From Torreya grandis (taxonomy: Eukaryota > Streptophyta > Pinopsida > Cupressales > Taxaceae): a DNA stretch of 64,000 nt. Positions 33,884 through 45,329 of the stretch are shown here, in pieces. The stretch lies in assembly GCA_037957365.1 (NCBI GenBank), contig JARHVA010002683.1, forward strand, positions 868,001 through 932,000, written 5' to 3'. Positions within the stretch are counted from its first letter, which is position 1. Each line of letters opens with the position of its first letter. The translations under genes were made by a program, and so were the position numbers. The notes under the pieces were generated by a model. That model saw nothing but the letters and a program-made list of their open reading frames with translations, ran no database searches and was not told the origin of the DNA.

Positions 33884-34547
33884 TGTTGTGTTATGGAGCC
33901 TATTTCTACATTATAATGTATTTCAAATATTGTACATTTAAAATGTACTATACACTCTATATGTATTCTCTCCAAGATTCAGGCTTGGGCTAGGCCTCAA
34001 GTAGGGGTTTAGGGGAGGCATTCCCTAAAAAGTGGAGGTTTGGGGGTGGCAGCACCTAACAAATTGGGGTTTGGGGCTAGTAGCCTCCAAAACATTTTCC
34101 TGACCCCTTTTAATAGGAAACCATTTTAGGTTGACTTTGCCCATGGTTTTGGTACCCATTATTTTTTAATACCATTTTATTGATGTATTATGTATATATG
34201 GATATTTTGTAGGTAATACATTATGAGAACAGGGGTTTGAGAAGGAAGAACAAAGTGTGTGAATTTATGTGTGAATTCAAGAAGGTTTTTTGAGCATAGC
34301 TCCAAATAATATTTGTGCATTATAATTATGAAAAGATAGCTCTGAGAGTGGATTGTACTCCCATGAATTTTAATAAAATCTAAGAAAGTATTTCTTGGTG
34401 AATGTAGCTCACATTGGGTGAACCACGTTAAATTTGGTCTTCTTATTTTGCATGTTTATTTCTAATCTTTTTGCATCTTTGTTCATATATATTATTATTG
34501 TAATTCTATGGAATTATTTTGCATTAATTTTTTATTTATTCTTAACA
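33884..34547 (+). repeat. 5' LTR of copia element 3 (664 bp)
   Basis: Runs TGTTGTGTTATGG... to ...CTTAACA. It is about 140 bp longer than the 3' LTR because of a G-rich block (about 33950-34100, with repeated GGGGTTTGGGG-like words) missing from the 3' copy. Confidence 0.9.
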
Positions 34548-34549
34548 AC

Positions 34550-34561
34550 TGGTATCAGAGC
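34550..34561 (+). other. Primer binding site of copia element 3
   Basis: TGGTATCAGAGC, a perfect match to the initiator tRNA-Met type, two bases after the LTR end. Confidence 0.9.
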
Positions 34562-34613
34562 TTCAAGTTGTATTTGTTGAAGTGTTGAAATACAGGAAGG
34601 GTTATTAGTTTAA

Positions 34614-35390
34614 ATGGGAGGTATGGATAATGATCATAGATCAAAGGTTGAAAATTTCAATGGAAAAAACTTTGGTCTATGGAAGATAAAGATGGAGGAT
34701 TACCTCTATAAAAATGACCTCCATGCTCCATTGGGAGGAAAAGTAAAGAAACCAATGAGTATGATAGTTGAGGCTTGGAAGCTACTTGACAGGAAAGCAC
34801 TAGGGGCCATCATGTTATGCCTTACATCTTTGGTCACATTTAATATATCATAGAAGACAACAAAAGGTCTCATGAATGCATTAATGAAGTTATATGATAA
34901 ACCCTTTACTTATAATAAAATATTTTTAATGAAAAAGTTATTTAATATGAAGATGTCTGAAATGGTTCAGTTGCTCATCATCTAAATGAATTTAATATGG
35001 TTGTGAGTATGTTGTATTTTGTAAAAATTGATTTTGATAATGAAGTTAGGGCTTTGCTTATTTTGTGTTCCTTACCAAATATTTGGAATATCTTGGTAAT
35101 GGTTGTCAACAACTCGGTCTCTAATAATGCCAAGTTGAAGTTTGAGGATGTCATAGGAGTAATCCTTAGTGAAGAAATGTGATAGAAAAGCTCTGGGGAG
35201 AATTTTACTTCAGGGGATGCTTTGGTGATGGAGAGTAGAGGGAGACAAAAGTTTAGAGTAAAAGGAAAGTGTGGAAAGTCAAATGGTCCTGAAAGGTTAA
35301 AATTAAGGGCAAGGATGGTATGTTGGCACTATGGAAAGACTGGGCATGTGAAGAAGGATTGTTGGTCTCTTTAGAATAAGAAAAAAAATT
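34614..35390 (+). pseudogene. Copia gag (UBN2 type), frameshifted
   Basis: Starts MGGMDNDHRSKVENFNG and continues with NFGLWKIKMEDYL, WKLLDRKALGAIMLCL (to a stop at about residue 79), then KLYDKP and, in other frames, VRALLILCSLPNIWN and VIGVILSEEM. These are the standard gag blocks in order. The zinc knuckle near 35320 reads CWHYGKTGHVKKDC, where the second Cys of CX2CX4HX4C has become Tyr (a G-to-A change). Gag forms the virus-like particle in active relatives. Start chosen at the ATG about 50 bp after the primer site. Confidence 0.8.
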
Positions 35391-35459
35391 AGGAAGACAC
35401 CAAGGAAGTGAATATGGCAACAGGTAATGTTTGTCAAGATGTATTAATTCTCTCCATTG

Positions 35460-35990
35460 ACAATATTATTGAGTCTTAGGTTTTAAATTTAAGGGCTTAT
35501 TTTCATGCTACACCACATAGGCATTATTTTATTGATTATGTTTAAGGAGATTTTAGACATGTTTACCTTGGTGATGATGAGCCTTACAACATAATAGGAA
35601 AAGGAAGTGTTCAGATCAAGATTCAAAATGGGAACAATTGGCTACTGAAGGATATTAGGTATGTGCCTAAGTTGAGATAGAAATTGGTATCCATTGGACA
35701 ACTAGGTAGTGAAGGTTGTATGGTGACATTTATAATAGATTCTTGGAAGGTGACCAAGGGTGTTATTATGGTAATAAGAGGCTAGAAGGTTGGTACCCTG
35801 TATTTATCAAGTAGTGTTGATTATTATAATTTAGTTGCTATAGATACAAATGCAACTTTGTGGCATAACAAGCTCGATCACATGAGCTAAAAGGGTATGT
35901 AAATTTTGAAGGATTAGTTGCTTGAATTAAAAGGGCCTGATTTAGAGTTTTATGAAGACTATGTGTATGAAAAATAAAAAAGGGTAAAAT
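35460..35990 (+). pseudogene. Copia protease and GAG-pre-integrase, decayed
   Basis: VLNLRAYFHATPH stands where the family has V-L-D-S-G-A-S-F-H-A-T-P, so the catalytic D-S-G has become N-L-R. Then follow GDDEPYNIIGKGSVQIKI, LKDIRYVPKLR, LVSIGQLGSEGC and SWKVTKG, the normal protease sequence. GAG-pre-integrase is TLWHNKLDHMS (R-L-G-H changed to K-L-D-H). Several stops. Confidence 0.75.
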
Positions 35991-35994
35991 TTCT

Positions 35995-36710
35995 CAAGGT
36001 TGCACCTACAAGGAAGAAGAATAAGTTGGAGTTGGTTCATTCAGATGTATGGGTGTCAGCTCAGACATTTTATATTGGTGGGTCATCTTATTATGTCATT
36101 TTTATTTATGGTGCAACTAGAGAATTTTAGGTTTATGACATTATGATAAAATATGATGTGTTTGATATGTTTAAAAGATGAAAATCATTGGTTGAGAATG
36201 AAACATGTCTCAAGTTAAAATGTCTCAAGTCAGATATTACATCAATGAATTTTTTTATTATTTTTCAACAAATGGAATTCATAGATAGGGGACGGTTCTA
36301 ATAACTCCATAATAGAATGGAGTGTCAGAAAGGATGAACAAGACTATCATAGAGCATGCTAGGATCATGAGGTTGCATGCAGGACAACCTCTATAGTTTT
36401 GGGTAGAAGCAATAAACATGGTAGTATATCTGATAAATAGAGGTCTTTCATCTACTTTGGATGGAGGCATACCTAAGGAAGTTTGGTCTAGTAAGAAGGT
36501 TGATTATTCATTTCTTAGAATATTTGGATGTGAATCCTTTGTTTATATTGATAAGGATGATAGGACCAAGTTAGAGGCTAAGTCTGAAAAATGCACCTTT
36601 ATTAGTTATGATGAGGATAACTTTGATTTTTGAATTTGGAGTCTGAAGGATAATAAAATATTTTAATCTAATGATGTTGTATTTAATGAAAAATTCATGT
36701 ATAAATAGTA
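35995..36710 (+). pseudogene. Copia integrase, decayed, DDE residues partly visible
   Basis: KLELVHSDVWVSAQT carries the first catalytic Asp (GAT 36044-36046). KCLKSD gives the second Asp, though the usual N-G-G-E-Y after it is lost (ITSMNF). NGVSERMNKTIIEHARIM carries the Glu (GAA 36328-36330). After a stop, the frame 36418-36633 keeps YLINRG, GIPKEVW, FGCESFVYIDKDDRTKLE and CTFISYDED, the conserved integrase C-terminal region. At least four stops or frameshifts. Confidence 0.8.
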
Positions 36711-36949
36711 TTTATAGGATCAGAGAGAGGATTCCAAAAAAGAGTACACAATATTAGAGGGCATTTCAGATGATAAAGTGTCCAAATAACCAGTTCAGGC
36801 ACCTACTCCACAAGAACCCTAAACTCCTATGCTGATAAGGTCTTATAGGGTAATAAGGGAACCTAAATGTTTTTCTCCATCTCTTAATTATTTATTACTC
36901 ACTAAAAATGGAGAGCTAGAGTGATTTGAAGAATCAATGTAGGTAGATG

Positions 36950-37720
36950 TCAAGAAGAAGTGGGAGTAAGCTATGGATGAGGAGCATCAATCTCTCATGG
37001 AAAATGAAACTTGGGATTTGGTAAATCTACTTGAAGGTAAGAGAGCATTGTAGAACAAGTGGGTGCATATAATTAAAGAGGATGATGGAGGAAAGAAAAG
37101 GTACAAGGCCTAATTGGTCCTAGATGGGTTTGCACAGAATAAGGGAATTTATTTTGATGAGATTTTTTCCCAAGTGGTAAAGATGAATTATATTTGGACT
37201 ATTCTTGGGATAGTGGTAGCAGAAGACTTGCAATTAGAGCAGTTGGATGCAAATATTGCATTCCTTCATGGTGATTTAGAGGAGGACTTGTATATGGAGT
37301 AGCCACAAGGATATAAGGTCATAGGAATGAACATGGTGTGAAATTGAATAAGAGCTTGTATGGCCTGAAACAAGATCCATGATAATGGTATAAGAAATTG
37401 TATAATTTTATGATGGAGTAGGGATAATCTAGGTGTCATTTAGACCATTATTTATATATCAATAAGTTTTATGATGGTGATTACATTATCCTTTGTCTAT
37501 ATGTGGATGACATGTTGGTTACATGTAAGAACTTGTAATAAATAAAGGTACTCAAGGAAAAAATTAGTAATTCCTTTGCTACAAAGGATTTGGGAGAAGA
37601 AAAAAAAATCCTTGGCCTGAGAATAACTTGAGATAGGAAGAAAATAAAACTAAATTTATCCCAAGAAGAGTACATTAAAAAGGTCTTGGAAAGTTTTAGT
37701 ATACAAAATACTAAACTGAT
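36950..37720 (+). pseudogene. Copia reverse transcriptase, decayed, YVDD intact
   Basis: Ordered blocks: MDEEHQSLMENETWDLV, KRALQNKWVH with the expected 'N-K-W-V', LVLDGFAQNKGIYFDE (37114 onward), LQLEQLDANIAFLHGDLEED (family D-V-K-T-A-F-L-H-G-D-L), MEQPQGY-like with a stop at the Gln, and LYVDDM at 37497-37514 with YVDD codons 37500-37511. Frame changes occur between blocks. Confidence 0.82.
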
Positions 37721-37789
37721 TAGGACTCCTTTGGTAGGCCATTTCAATTTATCAAAGGAGCAGTGTCCCAAGATAGAGGAGGAGAGAAT

Positions 37790-38430
37790 CTAGATGTCAC
37801 ATGTAACTTACTCATCAGTTGTTGGTAGCTTGATGTATGCCATGGTATGCACTAGGCTAGATATTGCCAAAGAAGCAGGAGTAGTAAGTAGGTACATGAG
37901 CGATCTAATTAGAGAACACTATAAGGTAGTGAAGTGGATCCTCTGATATTTAAGAGGGACCATGGGGATAGTTATAAGCTATGTTAGATTGGACACCACT
38001 TTTCATGGTTATGTAGATTCAGACATGGATAGAGATTCAGACAATAGGAGTAGTACAATAGGATATTTATTTACTATATGTGACACAATAGTGAGCTGTA
38101 TTTCATGACTATAGAAACTTGTGGATTTGTCAACCACAAAGGCTGAGTATGTTGCTACCACAAAGATAAGTAAAAAAATGATTTGGTTATAGTAGTTTCT
38201 TGAAGAGTTGGGGCATAAATAGGAAGAAGGGAATCTATATAGTGATATTTAGAGTGTTACACATCTAGCAAAGAAATCCATTTTCCACTCTAGGATGAAG
38301 CATATACAATTGAGTTATCATTTCATTAGGATAGCTTTAGAGGAAGACTAGTTGAAGTTGGAGAAGATTCATACTAATCAAAATCCTACAGACATGATGA
38401 CCAAGGTGGTCACAAGGGAGAAACTAAAGT
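37790..38430 (+). pseudogene. Copia RNase H region, decayed
   Basis: Follows RT with YSSVVGSLMYAMVCTRLDIA, then VVKWIL.YLRGTMG, GYVDSDMDRDSDNRSST (family 'G-Y-x-D-A-D-x-A-G-D'), STTKAEYVATT, and the terminal 'F-H-S-R-x-K-H-I' block with K-I-H-T-N-Q-N-P-T-D-M-M-T-K. These are the standard ends of copia pol. Interrupted by stops. Confidence 0.8.
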
Positions 38431-38504
38431 TATGTTTAGTTTTAGTTGTCCTTCATAGATGATAGTGAAGGGTTGAGAAGCCTTCTAAAAATAAATTAGT
38501 ATCT

Positions 38505-38515
38505 AAGTGAGAGAT
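38505..38515 (+). other. Polypurine tract of copia element 3
   Basis: AAGTGAGAGAT just before the 3' LTR; differs by one base from the tract of elements 1 and 2 (AAGTGGGAGAT). Confidence 0.8.
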
Positions 38516-39038
38516 TGTTGTGTTGTAGAACCAATTTCTAGATTATAATGTATTTCAAATACTATACATTTAAAATATACTAAATTTTTTTTTGGACCCC
38601 TTTTAATGGGAAACCATTTTGGGTTGACTTTTCCCATGGTTTTGGTACCCATTGTTTTTTAATACTACTTTGTTGATGTATTAAGTATAGATAGATTTTT
38701 TTAGATAATACATCATGAGAACAGGGGTTTGGATGGAAGAACATAGTGTTTGAATTCAGGTGCGAATTTAGGAGGGTTTGTTGAGAGAAACTCCAAACAA
38801 TATTTGTGCATCATAATTGTGAGAAGACAGATCTGAGATTGGATTGTACTCTCATGGCTTGTAATAAAATATGAACAAGTGTTTCTTCATGGATATAGCT
38901 CACATTGGGTGAACCACATTAAATTTGGTCTTCTTATTTTGCATGTTTATTTATGTTCTTTCTACATCTCTATTCATATCTATTATTATTATAATTATGT
39001 GAAATTGTTTCACATCAATTTTTTATTTATTCTTAACA
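38516..39038 (+). repeat. 3' LTR of copia element 3 (523 bp)
   Basis: Starts TGTTGTGTTGTAG and ends CTTAACA. Relative to the 5' LTR it lacks a G-rich block of about 140 bp near 38585. Confidence 0.9.
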
Positions 39039-40383
39039 AAAAGATAGGCAAACAAGTACAAATTATACCATCCAGGTATATCTTAATCTAGACTACATAA
39101 TCTACACTCTTTAATTAGATTCAAGTATATAACATAATCAATGATAACACAGCCCATCAACTTTATAAAAATAATTCTCAATTAGTCATTCAAAATAATA
39201 TCAGATAATTAGATAACTCATAAACCCATTATGTTATTTCATTCCAGTAACTTATTTTATTTCTATAAGGTCTCTCCAAAGGTTATAATTTTTGATTTTA
39301 CAAAATCCTATAACTAGTTAACATCCTTATATTCATATATATTTGCATATGACTCAATGCACCTATACAAGTTAAACATTCATTTTAAACATATCAATTA
39401 CTAGCATTAATAGACTACATATATACAACTTATACTTTTATTAAGTCAAATTGAAATCACTACTTATATGGATATTCAACATGATTTATAATATAAACTA
39501 CCTAAGTAAAACATACTTGAATATTTTAAAACCTACACTATATATCTCGTTTACCAAATTCTATTACTATAAGCAACACTTTGTCAAGCTATTTATGAAG
39601 TGTCAGATAAAACACATCTAAATTTTACAATAAAATTTTCTTTAGATATTTTAGTTCCACTTTTACATATTGCTTACTTATGGTTATTGTTTTGGTCCCT
39701 TGGACAATCTAAGACTCTTAAGTAACCATCCCTTTTAGCCATAAGCTTTAGTAGATGACCCCAAAAACCCACTGAGGTTATGTATTTATGATACATACTA
39801 ATATTAGTGTTATAACCATTTTGCATTTTGTTTCCCACGATTGATCACAAAAAACATAAGGCTTATCTTAATACAATGGAAGTCTACCAAAATTATCCAA
39901 GTGACATAAGTTAATATGCATTATGTTTCATAGATAAGTTGGGTAATGTATTAGTAACATATCATACCTATTATAGGCCAACTAATGTATGATAATTTAC
40001 ATGAAAAATACTTGATTACCACACATATAACTTATCCTTTGATATAATACTATGAACATAAATGCAATGGCTAACCATTAATGAGGGCCAATTAATATAT
40101 AAAATCCTAATATCACATTTCTAAGTTACCTCATATATTATAAACATAATACCATCTAAAGTAATAACTTAGTATAGGAATGAATGGATTGAGGTTTTGA
40201 ATGAAAAATAAATTCCAAATGTTGAATTTAAGACTCCATGATATGTCTTTTTTTAATAAACTCATTAGAGTAATTTATATGTTTTGCCTAGAAAGGTCTT
40301 AGCTCAAGGAAGGCAATATCCAACCAAGGTTTTTCCTGCCCACTCACCATATTACATGATAATCATGCTCATTCTTAAAATAC

Positions 40384-40524
40384 AACTCAATTTGGTAGTG
40401 TAACTCAGCCTAACAGTGTAGCTTGGCTTGGCAGTGTAACTCGACTGGTAATGTAGCTCAAATTGGTAGTGCAACTCTACTGGAAATGTAGCTTGGCCTG
40501 GCAGTGCAACTCTATTGGTAATAT
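40384..40524. repeat. 17/18-bp minisatellite, eight units (LARD LTR B)
   Basis: Eight degenerate units of 18, 18, 18, 17, 18, 17, 18 and 17 bp (for example AGCTTGGCCTGGCAGTGC). Same array as 28110-28214 but two units longer; the change in copy number postdates insertion or reverse transcription of the LARD. Confidence 0.75.
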
Positions 40525-42585
40525 ATCTTGGTTCAAATCATGACATAGAAATCTAGGGAAAAAATAAAGTACAGTGAACATTCGATCTTGCATTAAAAAT
40601 AAAATATAATTTCCTTCGTTCATTTACTATTGCTTATGAAACTGAGTATATGGAGCACTCCAACATTGATTTTGGATAAGGGACAAGAAGCAAGTTTGAA
40701 AATTAGAGTATTATGATTTTCATACAACCATATCCCATGATAATCATGATCATTTATAAAATGTAACTTATCTCATAAAGTAACTTAACGTAAATCATAA
40801 TAAAAAAATCTGAGGCAAAAAATAAAGGTCCACCCAACATTCGATCTTTCTTATAAATAAAAAATATAGTTTCCTTCCTACATTTACTATTTCAAAGACT
40901 ATTACCAATAGATGAAATAACTAAAATCATGGTTTTAAATTGTATTCATGTGTTACGAAACTAAAAAATGCATCTTCCCACACCATGAAAATGTAAAAGT
41001 TATCTCAAGAAGATTTGCCATTTTTATTATGATAGTGGATTTTGTGGGGGTAATAAAAAATGATGCATCACTCTTAAAGGAAGAACCTTTTGCAATAAAT
41101 TGTTACATTTTAGTTCAAAAAATAAATGAAAGTAAATGTGTCACACAAACCCAACCTGATTCATAATTTTCAGATGTTCATTTGCATCATGATCATAATT
41201 TTGCTTATTCGTGTCTAGAACTAGATCAAATTTGATTCTTGATTGTTTAGGATTTACCCTCACCTCCTCACACCATTCTTTCAATTCATGTGGATACCAA
41301 TAAAGGTGAAGTGGATACTTTAACCTCTATTTCTTCGTATCACTTCTAGTATTTCTTTCTTCTATTATGTTCTTTTCTTTTCTGATGTCACTGCTTACTA
41401 TTTTCCCATTTTTTATCTCTGCATAAGTCAACCCTTTTTATAATTTTGTTTTCAATAAACTACCATCTCTTAGTTTAAGTTCCATTTATTTATTTAATCA
41501 TGCATGATTTAATATTTCATCATGCATAGATCACCACCCACTTCTATTTTAGTTTAATATTCCTCTCAATCAAGCAATGCCTTTTTCTTGTTTTTACAAT
41601 ATTTTCAAATACCATGCATCTTTTATTTTCCTATAAAATATTAACTTAAGTTTTATTTTATTTTTACATTTATGCATGGATTTATCTTTGCTTAAATCCA
41701 AGTGAATTATTTTATTTAAGTTCACTTATCTTAGTCTTTAAAAAGATAACTATAGACTTTCAATTTTCAAATAAACCATGCATTAAACCTTAATTATCAA
41801 ATTAGTTATTTAGGATAATTAGATTTAATTTTATCTTAATCACAAGAAGATAACTATTTATTTAAATATATTCAAACCAATTAATAATCTAATTATTTCA
41901 AAATAACTATTTTATTAAAGTATTAGAGTATATGGATTTTCTATAGTTAATAAAAACTTCTTATAAGAAAAGACACCAAATCAATAAAATTATATTTATG
42001 AATATCTTTTAAACCTATCACTGTGTTAGGCATCTCAATTACTGTTAGCATCAACTTCATAATCATATAATAAAATTGCATGAGTAAATCTATGCACTAC
42101 AATTATATGTTAGATCACACAATTCAAATCATCATAAGCATCAACCAAAACATGATCATAGCATAATATATAAGCACTTAAAATAAATTAACTATCTAGA
42201 TCAAATAGATAGTTATTCTAATGTGGTGTGTGTTGGGTTACTAAAAATTTCTATGTCATCCACCAATCATCCTATCTATGCCATCCTCTCCAATGATACT
42301 CTCCCTCCATCAAGACTTGAGGGTAGAATCAATCATGTATCTACCTCATAATAAGTAGTTAGTCTAATTCATCTTATATATCTAACTAATAATGTATAAT
42401 TAACCAATATACCTCATAATAAAATACAACTATCACACCATGTAAAATAATCAACATATCACTGTCCCATAACTAGTATGTGTCATAAAGCTCAAATTAA
42501 AGCAATAATTATTAGATGATAACTATAATACTCCATGGATTTAAAGGTTAATATACTTAGGGTGAAATCGAGATGTAGCATGGAA

Positions 42586-44340
42586 TATAAACCCATCGAG
42601 ACTCAATCTCTCCTTTGGCCAAAGATGTTTTACAAGAGGTTATTATGGTTTGTAAGGATCACTAAGAGAGGTCAAAGCATCCAAGACTTCTCCACAAGAT
42701 AGGATTATTCTCCAATTATAAACCTTATGATAAGACACCTTAAGTATAATAACAAAAGAGAATATTGTAAATAATTATCTCTTGTTGTCTCTCTAAGAGT
42801 TCTAAAATGATTGTGTGTATATAAGCAGATGTAACCCTAAACCCTTCCAAAATTTTAAGTCAACAAGGTCCACCTAGTTGACCTAGTATTTTAATTGAAA
42901 AAAACAAACTAGGCCATGGATTAGGTTGACCAAGGGCCAACCTAGACCCTATTGAGTTTTATCAATAAGAATACAAGGTCGATGTGGCTGACTATGTAAT
43001 GTAAACTATCAAAAAGGGGGTTTTAGGTTAGGGAAGGGCTAATGAAAGTGGTAAATGACTAAAGGAGGGTGAAAAATAGGAGGCAAATCTTAGGGGAATG
43101 GTTTTAGGAGACAAGTGTGTAGATATCAAGTGAAAAAAGGGAAAATAATCTTGTGAAGCACCAATGGTTTGTACACCCCTTTCCCAGTGCAACCCTTAGG
43201 GTGTGTACTCAAAGAGATTGAGACTCAATGAGTTCCTACAAGATAGAAAGCATCATTAATTAATAAAGTTTGAAAATATTATGTGTATACATATGCCCCA
43301 CTTAAATCTCATCAAATGTCACTTAGGTGCAATAAGGGATGGTGCTTCGAGAACTAACATAGTAACACATAATGCTACAACTAAAAAAAAAGTTACAGTA
43401 TTTTAAAGCAAAAATAACTAAAAGTAAATGATGTAAATGGAAATAACTAAAACGTAAATGTGTTCATACCTTGACTTAAATTTATCATTGGATGATTATC
43501 TATTGTGTTTGTATTTTTGATCGTAGAGGGCATAGAGACTATTTTTGACAAATGTAGGAATGCCAAGATAACTAGTGTTACATGGATAGGACATACATGG
43601 AAACTTGGCAAGTTGGGGCGACAACTGATATGTTAAACCATATGACCAAGTCAAAATTTAGAGTAAATTGGGTAATTGAATAATCCAAGGCTACTAAATA
43701 TTGAAAAACTCAAACAAGTAAACCTTAAGTAATAAAGGCAAACTCACCAAGACAAACCAATGATACATGTCCAAAAGGATGGTAATCAAACATTAATGTA
43801 AAAATAGTAAAAATCCTTACTTAAAAAAGGTGGATAATAAAAAATGGTAAAACAACATTGATGAGTGAAAAATAATAAACCTTACTCAATTATTAATGGA
43901 AAAATGTGCATCAAAGGGGAAAAAACATTGGTGAGTGAAAAGTAACAATCCAATCACACTCAAAAATGGAAAAAGAACATGAAAGTAAAAACAAACTCAA
44001 ATGTCTAAAAAATGGGTGGTACAAAAATAATAAATGATAAAAAAGTCAAAGCACATCTAAAAATGTAGAGCCATGGTATAAAGAAGATAATCCATAGTTT
44101 CTCAAGTATATTGTTTTATTATCAATATCAATAAAACTGAAACAAAGTAGTGCTAGCATGTTTTTAAAGAAGATGGAAGTAGAGAAGGGAAAATAAATTT
44201 AGAATCACATGTGTCCTATCAATGGGGAAATGAAATGGGTGGAGGGTAAAATGAAGGAAAAACCAAGGTAGAGGAACTCTTTATGAAAGTCTAGACACTC
44301 AAATTATGTTTGTCAAAATAAGAGGACTTGAAACCTTAAG
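42586..44340. other. No gene recognised between LARD and gypsy remnant 2
   Basis: AT-rich. The word GAGACTCAATG/C recurs near 42598 and 43221. About 43800-44000 has loosely repeated 'ATGGAAAAA..CATTGGTGAGTGAAAA' words. By position it may be the 3' end and LTR of gypsy remnant 2, but no LTR pair was found. Confidence 0.3.
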
Positions 44341-44406
44341 GACTTTGAATAACTTCTCCTAGGCACACAAGCTTTATGTCAACAAATCAAGTATGTAGAT
44401 CATCCT

Positions 44407-44907
44407 ATGAAGTTTATATGCATGAAAATAAAAATGGACCTACCTTACCACAACATGTTTCCCATTCCTCAGGACCTCTTACAAAGCCATCTATCTACTA
44501 TGAAGATCGGGTACTTACATGAAAAATTAGGTAACACCATATATTTTTTTGAATTCTCCTATTCCAACCTATTAGCCTACCGCACCCCTATGGACCTTGG
44601 TTGTAGTGTGAGGCTAACTATGGAGTTTGATCTTTGATTGGAGATAGGATATGTGCTTGTAATCACATCTTTTGGTGTGATTTTGAATTTTGAAATTTAT
44701 ATGTTGCATTTTGTTTCAAATGATTTAGTTGTTAAATTTTTTATTTCTTTTTCTATTCCTCCTCCATATAAATTTAGAAAACCAAACATGGGTGCTAAAG
44801 ATGAATTTAATTTGAATACGTGGGACTTGGTTGCTAAGAGAGATAACTTAGAGTGCACGATGTCTAAGAGTCTCATAAATGTAGGTAAAATAAAATTACT
44901 ATCTTGA
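44407..44907 (+). pseudogene. Unrecognised open frame antisense to gypsy remnant 2
   Basis: From 44353 (first ATG 44407) one plus-strand frame stays open for about 185 codons to 44907 with a single TGA at 44635-44637. The first part has MDLPYHNMFPIPQDLL, and the second has VSNDLVVKFFISFSIPPPYKF and DEFNLNTWDLVAKRDN. It lies just beyond the 3' end of the gypsy pol remnant and on the opposite strand. Antisense ORFs in this position are known in some plant gypsy lineages. I recognise no domain. In this AT-rich window 90-130-codon chance frames occur, so it remains a candidate. Confidence 0.25.
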
Positions 44908-45329
44908 ATTCAACCTTGTTTCATGCAATGTGGAGTGAAAGGAAAGGAAATCAAGAGGAATGAAACATGAAACAATTCTAATGACTTCAAATCATAGAAA
45001 ATATTACAAAGGGTAAAAAAGGGATACAATGATAGTAGAGTGTGATTCCTTATCATAAGAATGAGGAAAATGTAGAAAAACATGCTAGCATAGATTTTTG
45101 TGAAAATTTCATCTATAAAAAGAAGCAAAAGAAGCACAAGTCCTATCCACATTTTTACAATGTAACTCATGAGAAAAAAGGGGAAACCAAAAAATTAAAA
45201 GTAAAAAATAAGGTTTGTGAAAAGAGAGAACTGATGTAGAGGGTGAGACCCGAGTAAGTATCTTGCAAAAATTGTTATATAGATAGCATATATAAAGCAT
45301 GAAAAGAAGAGAAGGATTAGGAAAATGAC

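Larger units (their letters stand above)
33884..39038 (+). mobile_element. Degenerate full-length copia, element 3 (5.2 kb)
   Basis: LTRs at 33884-34547 and 38516-39038, a perfect tRNA-Met primer site, a polypurine tract and an exact AAAAG target duplication (33879-33883, 39039-39043) define the element. The empty site is visible in LARD LTR A near 26760. Interior order is gag, protease, integrase, RT, RNase H, which is the Ty1/copia order. All domains are broken by stops and frameshifts. Gag resembles that of element 2 (VENFNGKNFGLWKIKMED), so they are related lineages, but the LTRs differ. Confidence 0.93.
22514..42580 (-). mobile_element. Giant LARD: two ~4.84-kb LTRs with non-coding interior
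   Basis: Direct repeats at 22514-30292 and 32580-42580 flank a 2287-bp interior. Each repeat is interrupted by another retroelement. Subtracting the insert plus one 5-bp target duplication leaves 4842 and 4841 bp. On the minus strand LTR B is followed by a tRNA-Met primer site (32568-32577), and LTR A is preceded by a purine tract (30293-30303) before its TGTTACA start. Flanks TAGAA (22509-22513) and TGGAA (42581-42585) match 4/5. Unnested length is about 12.0 kb. No gag or pol is present anywhere in it. Size and architecture fit the LARD class, which depends on an autonomous partner. LTR divergence is roughly 12% in one 165-bp segment compared by eye. Confidence 0.85.
32580..42580 (-). repeat. 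5' LTR (B) of the LARD, interrupted
   Basis: LTR B is split by copia element 3 (33884-39038). Unnested length 4841 bp, against 4842 bp for LTR A. It starts TGCTACATC on the minus strand (one change from TGTTACATC) and ends TTTTAATA (CA changed to TA). It shows the uninterrupted site of the 2.9-kb element near 32960. Carries the 8-unit minisatellite. Open frames of 60-76 codons here are treated as chance. Confidence 0.85.
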
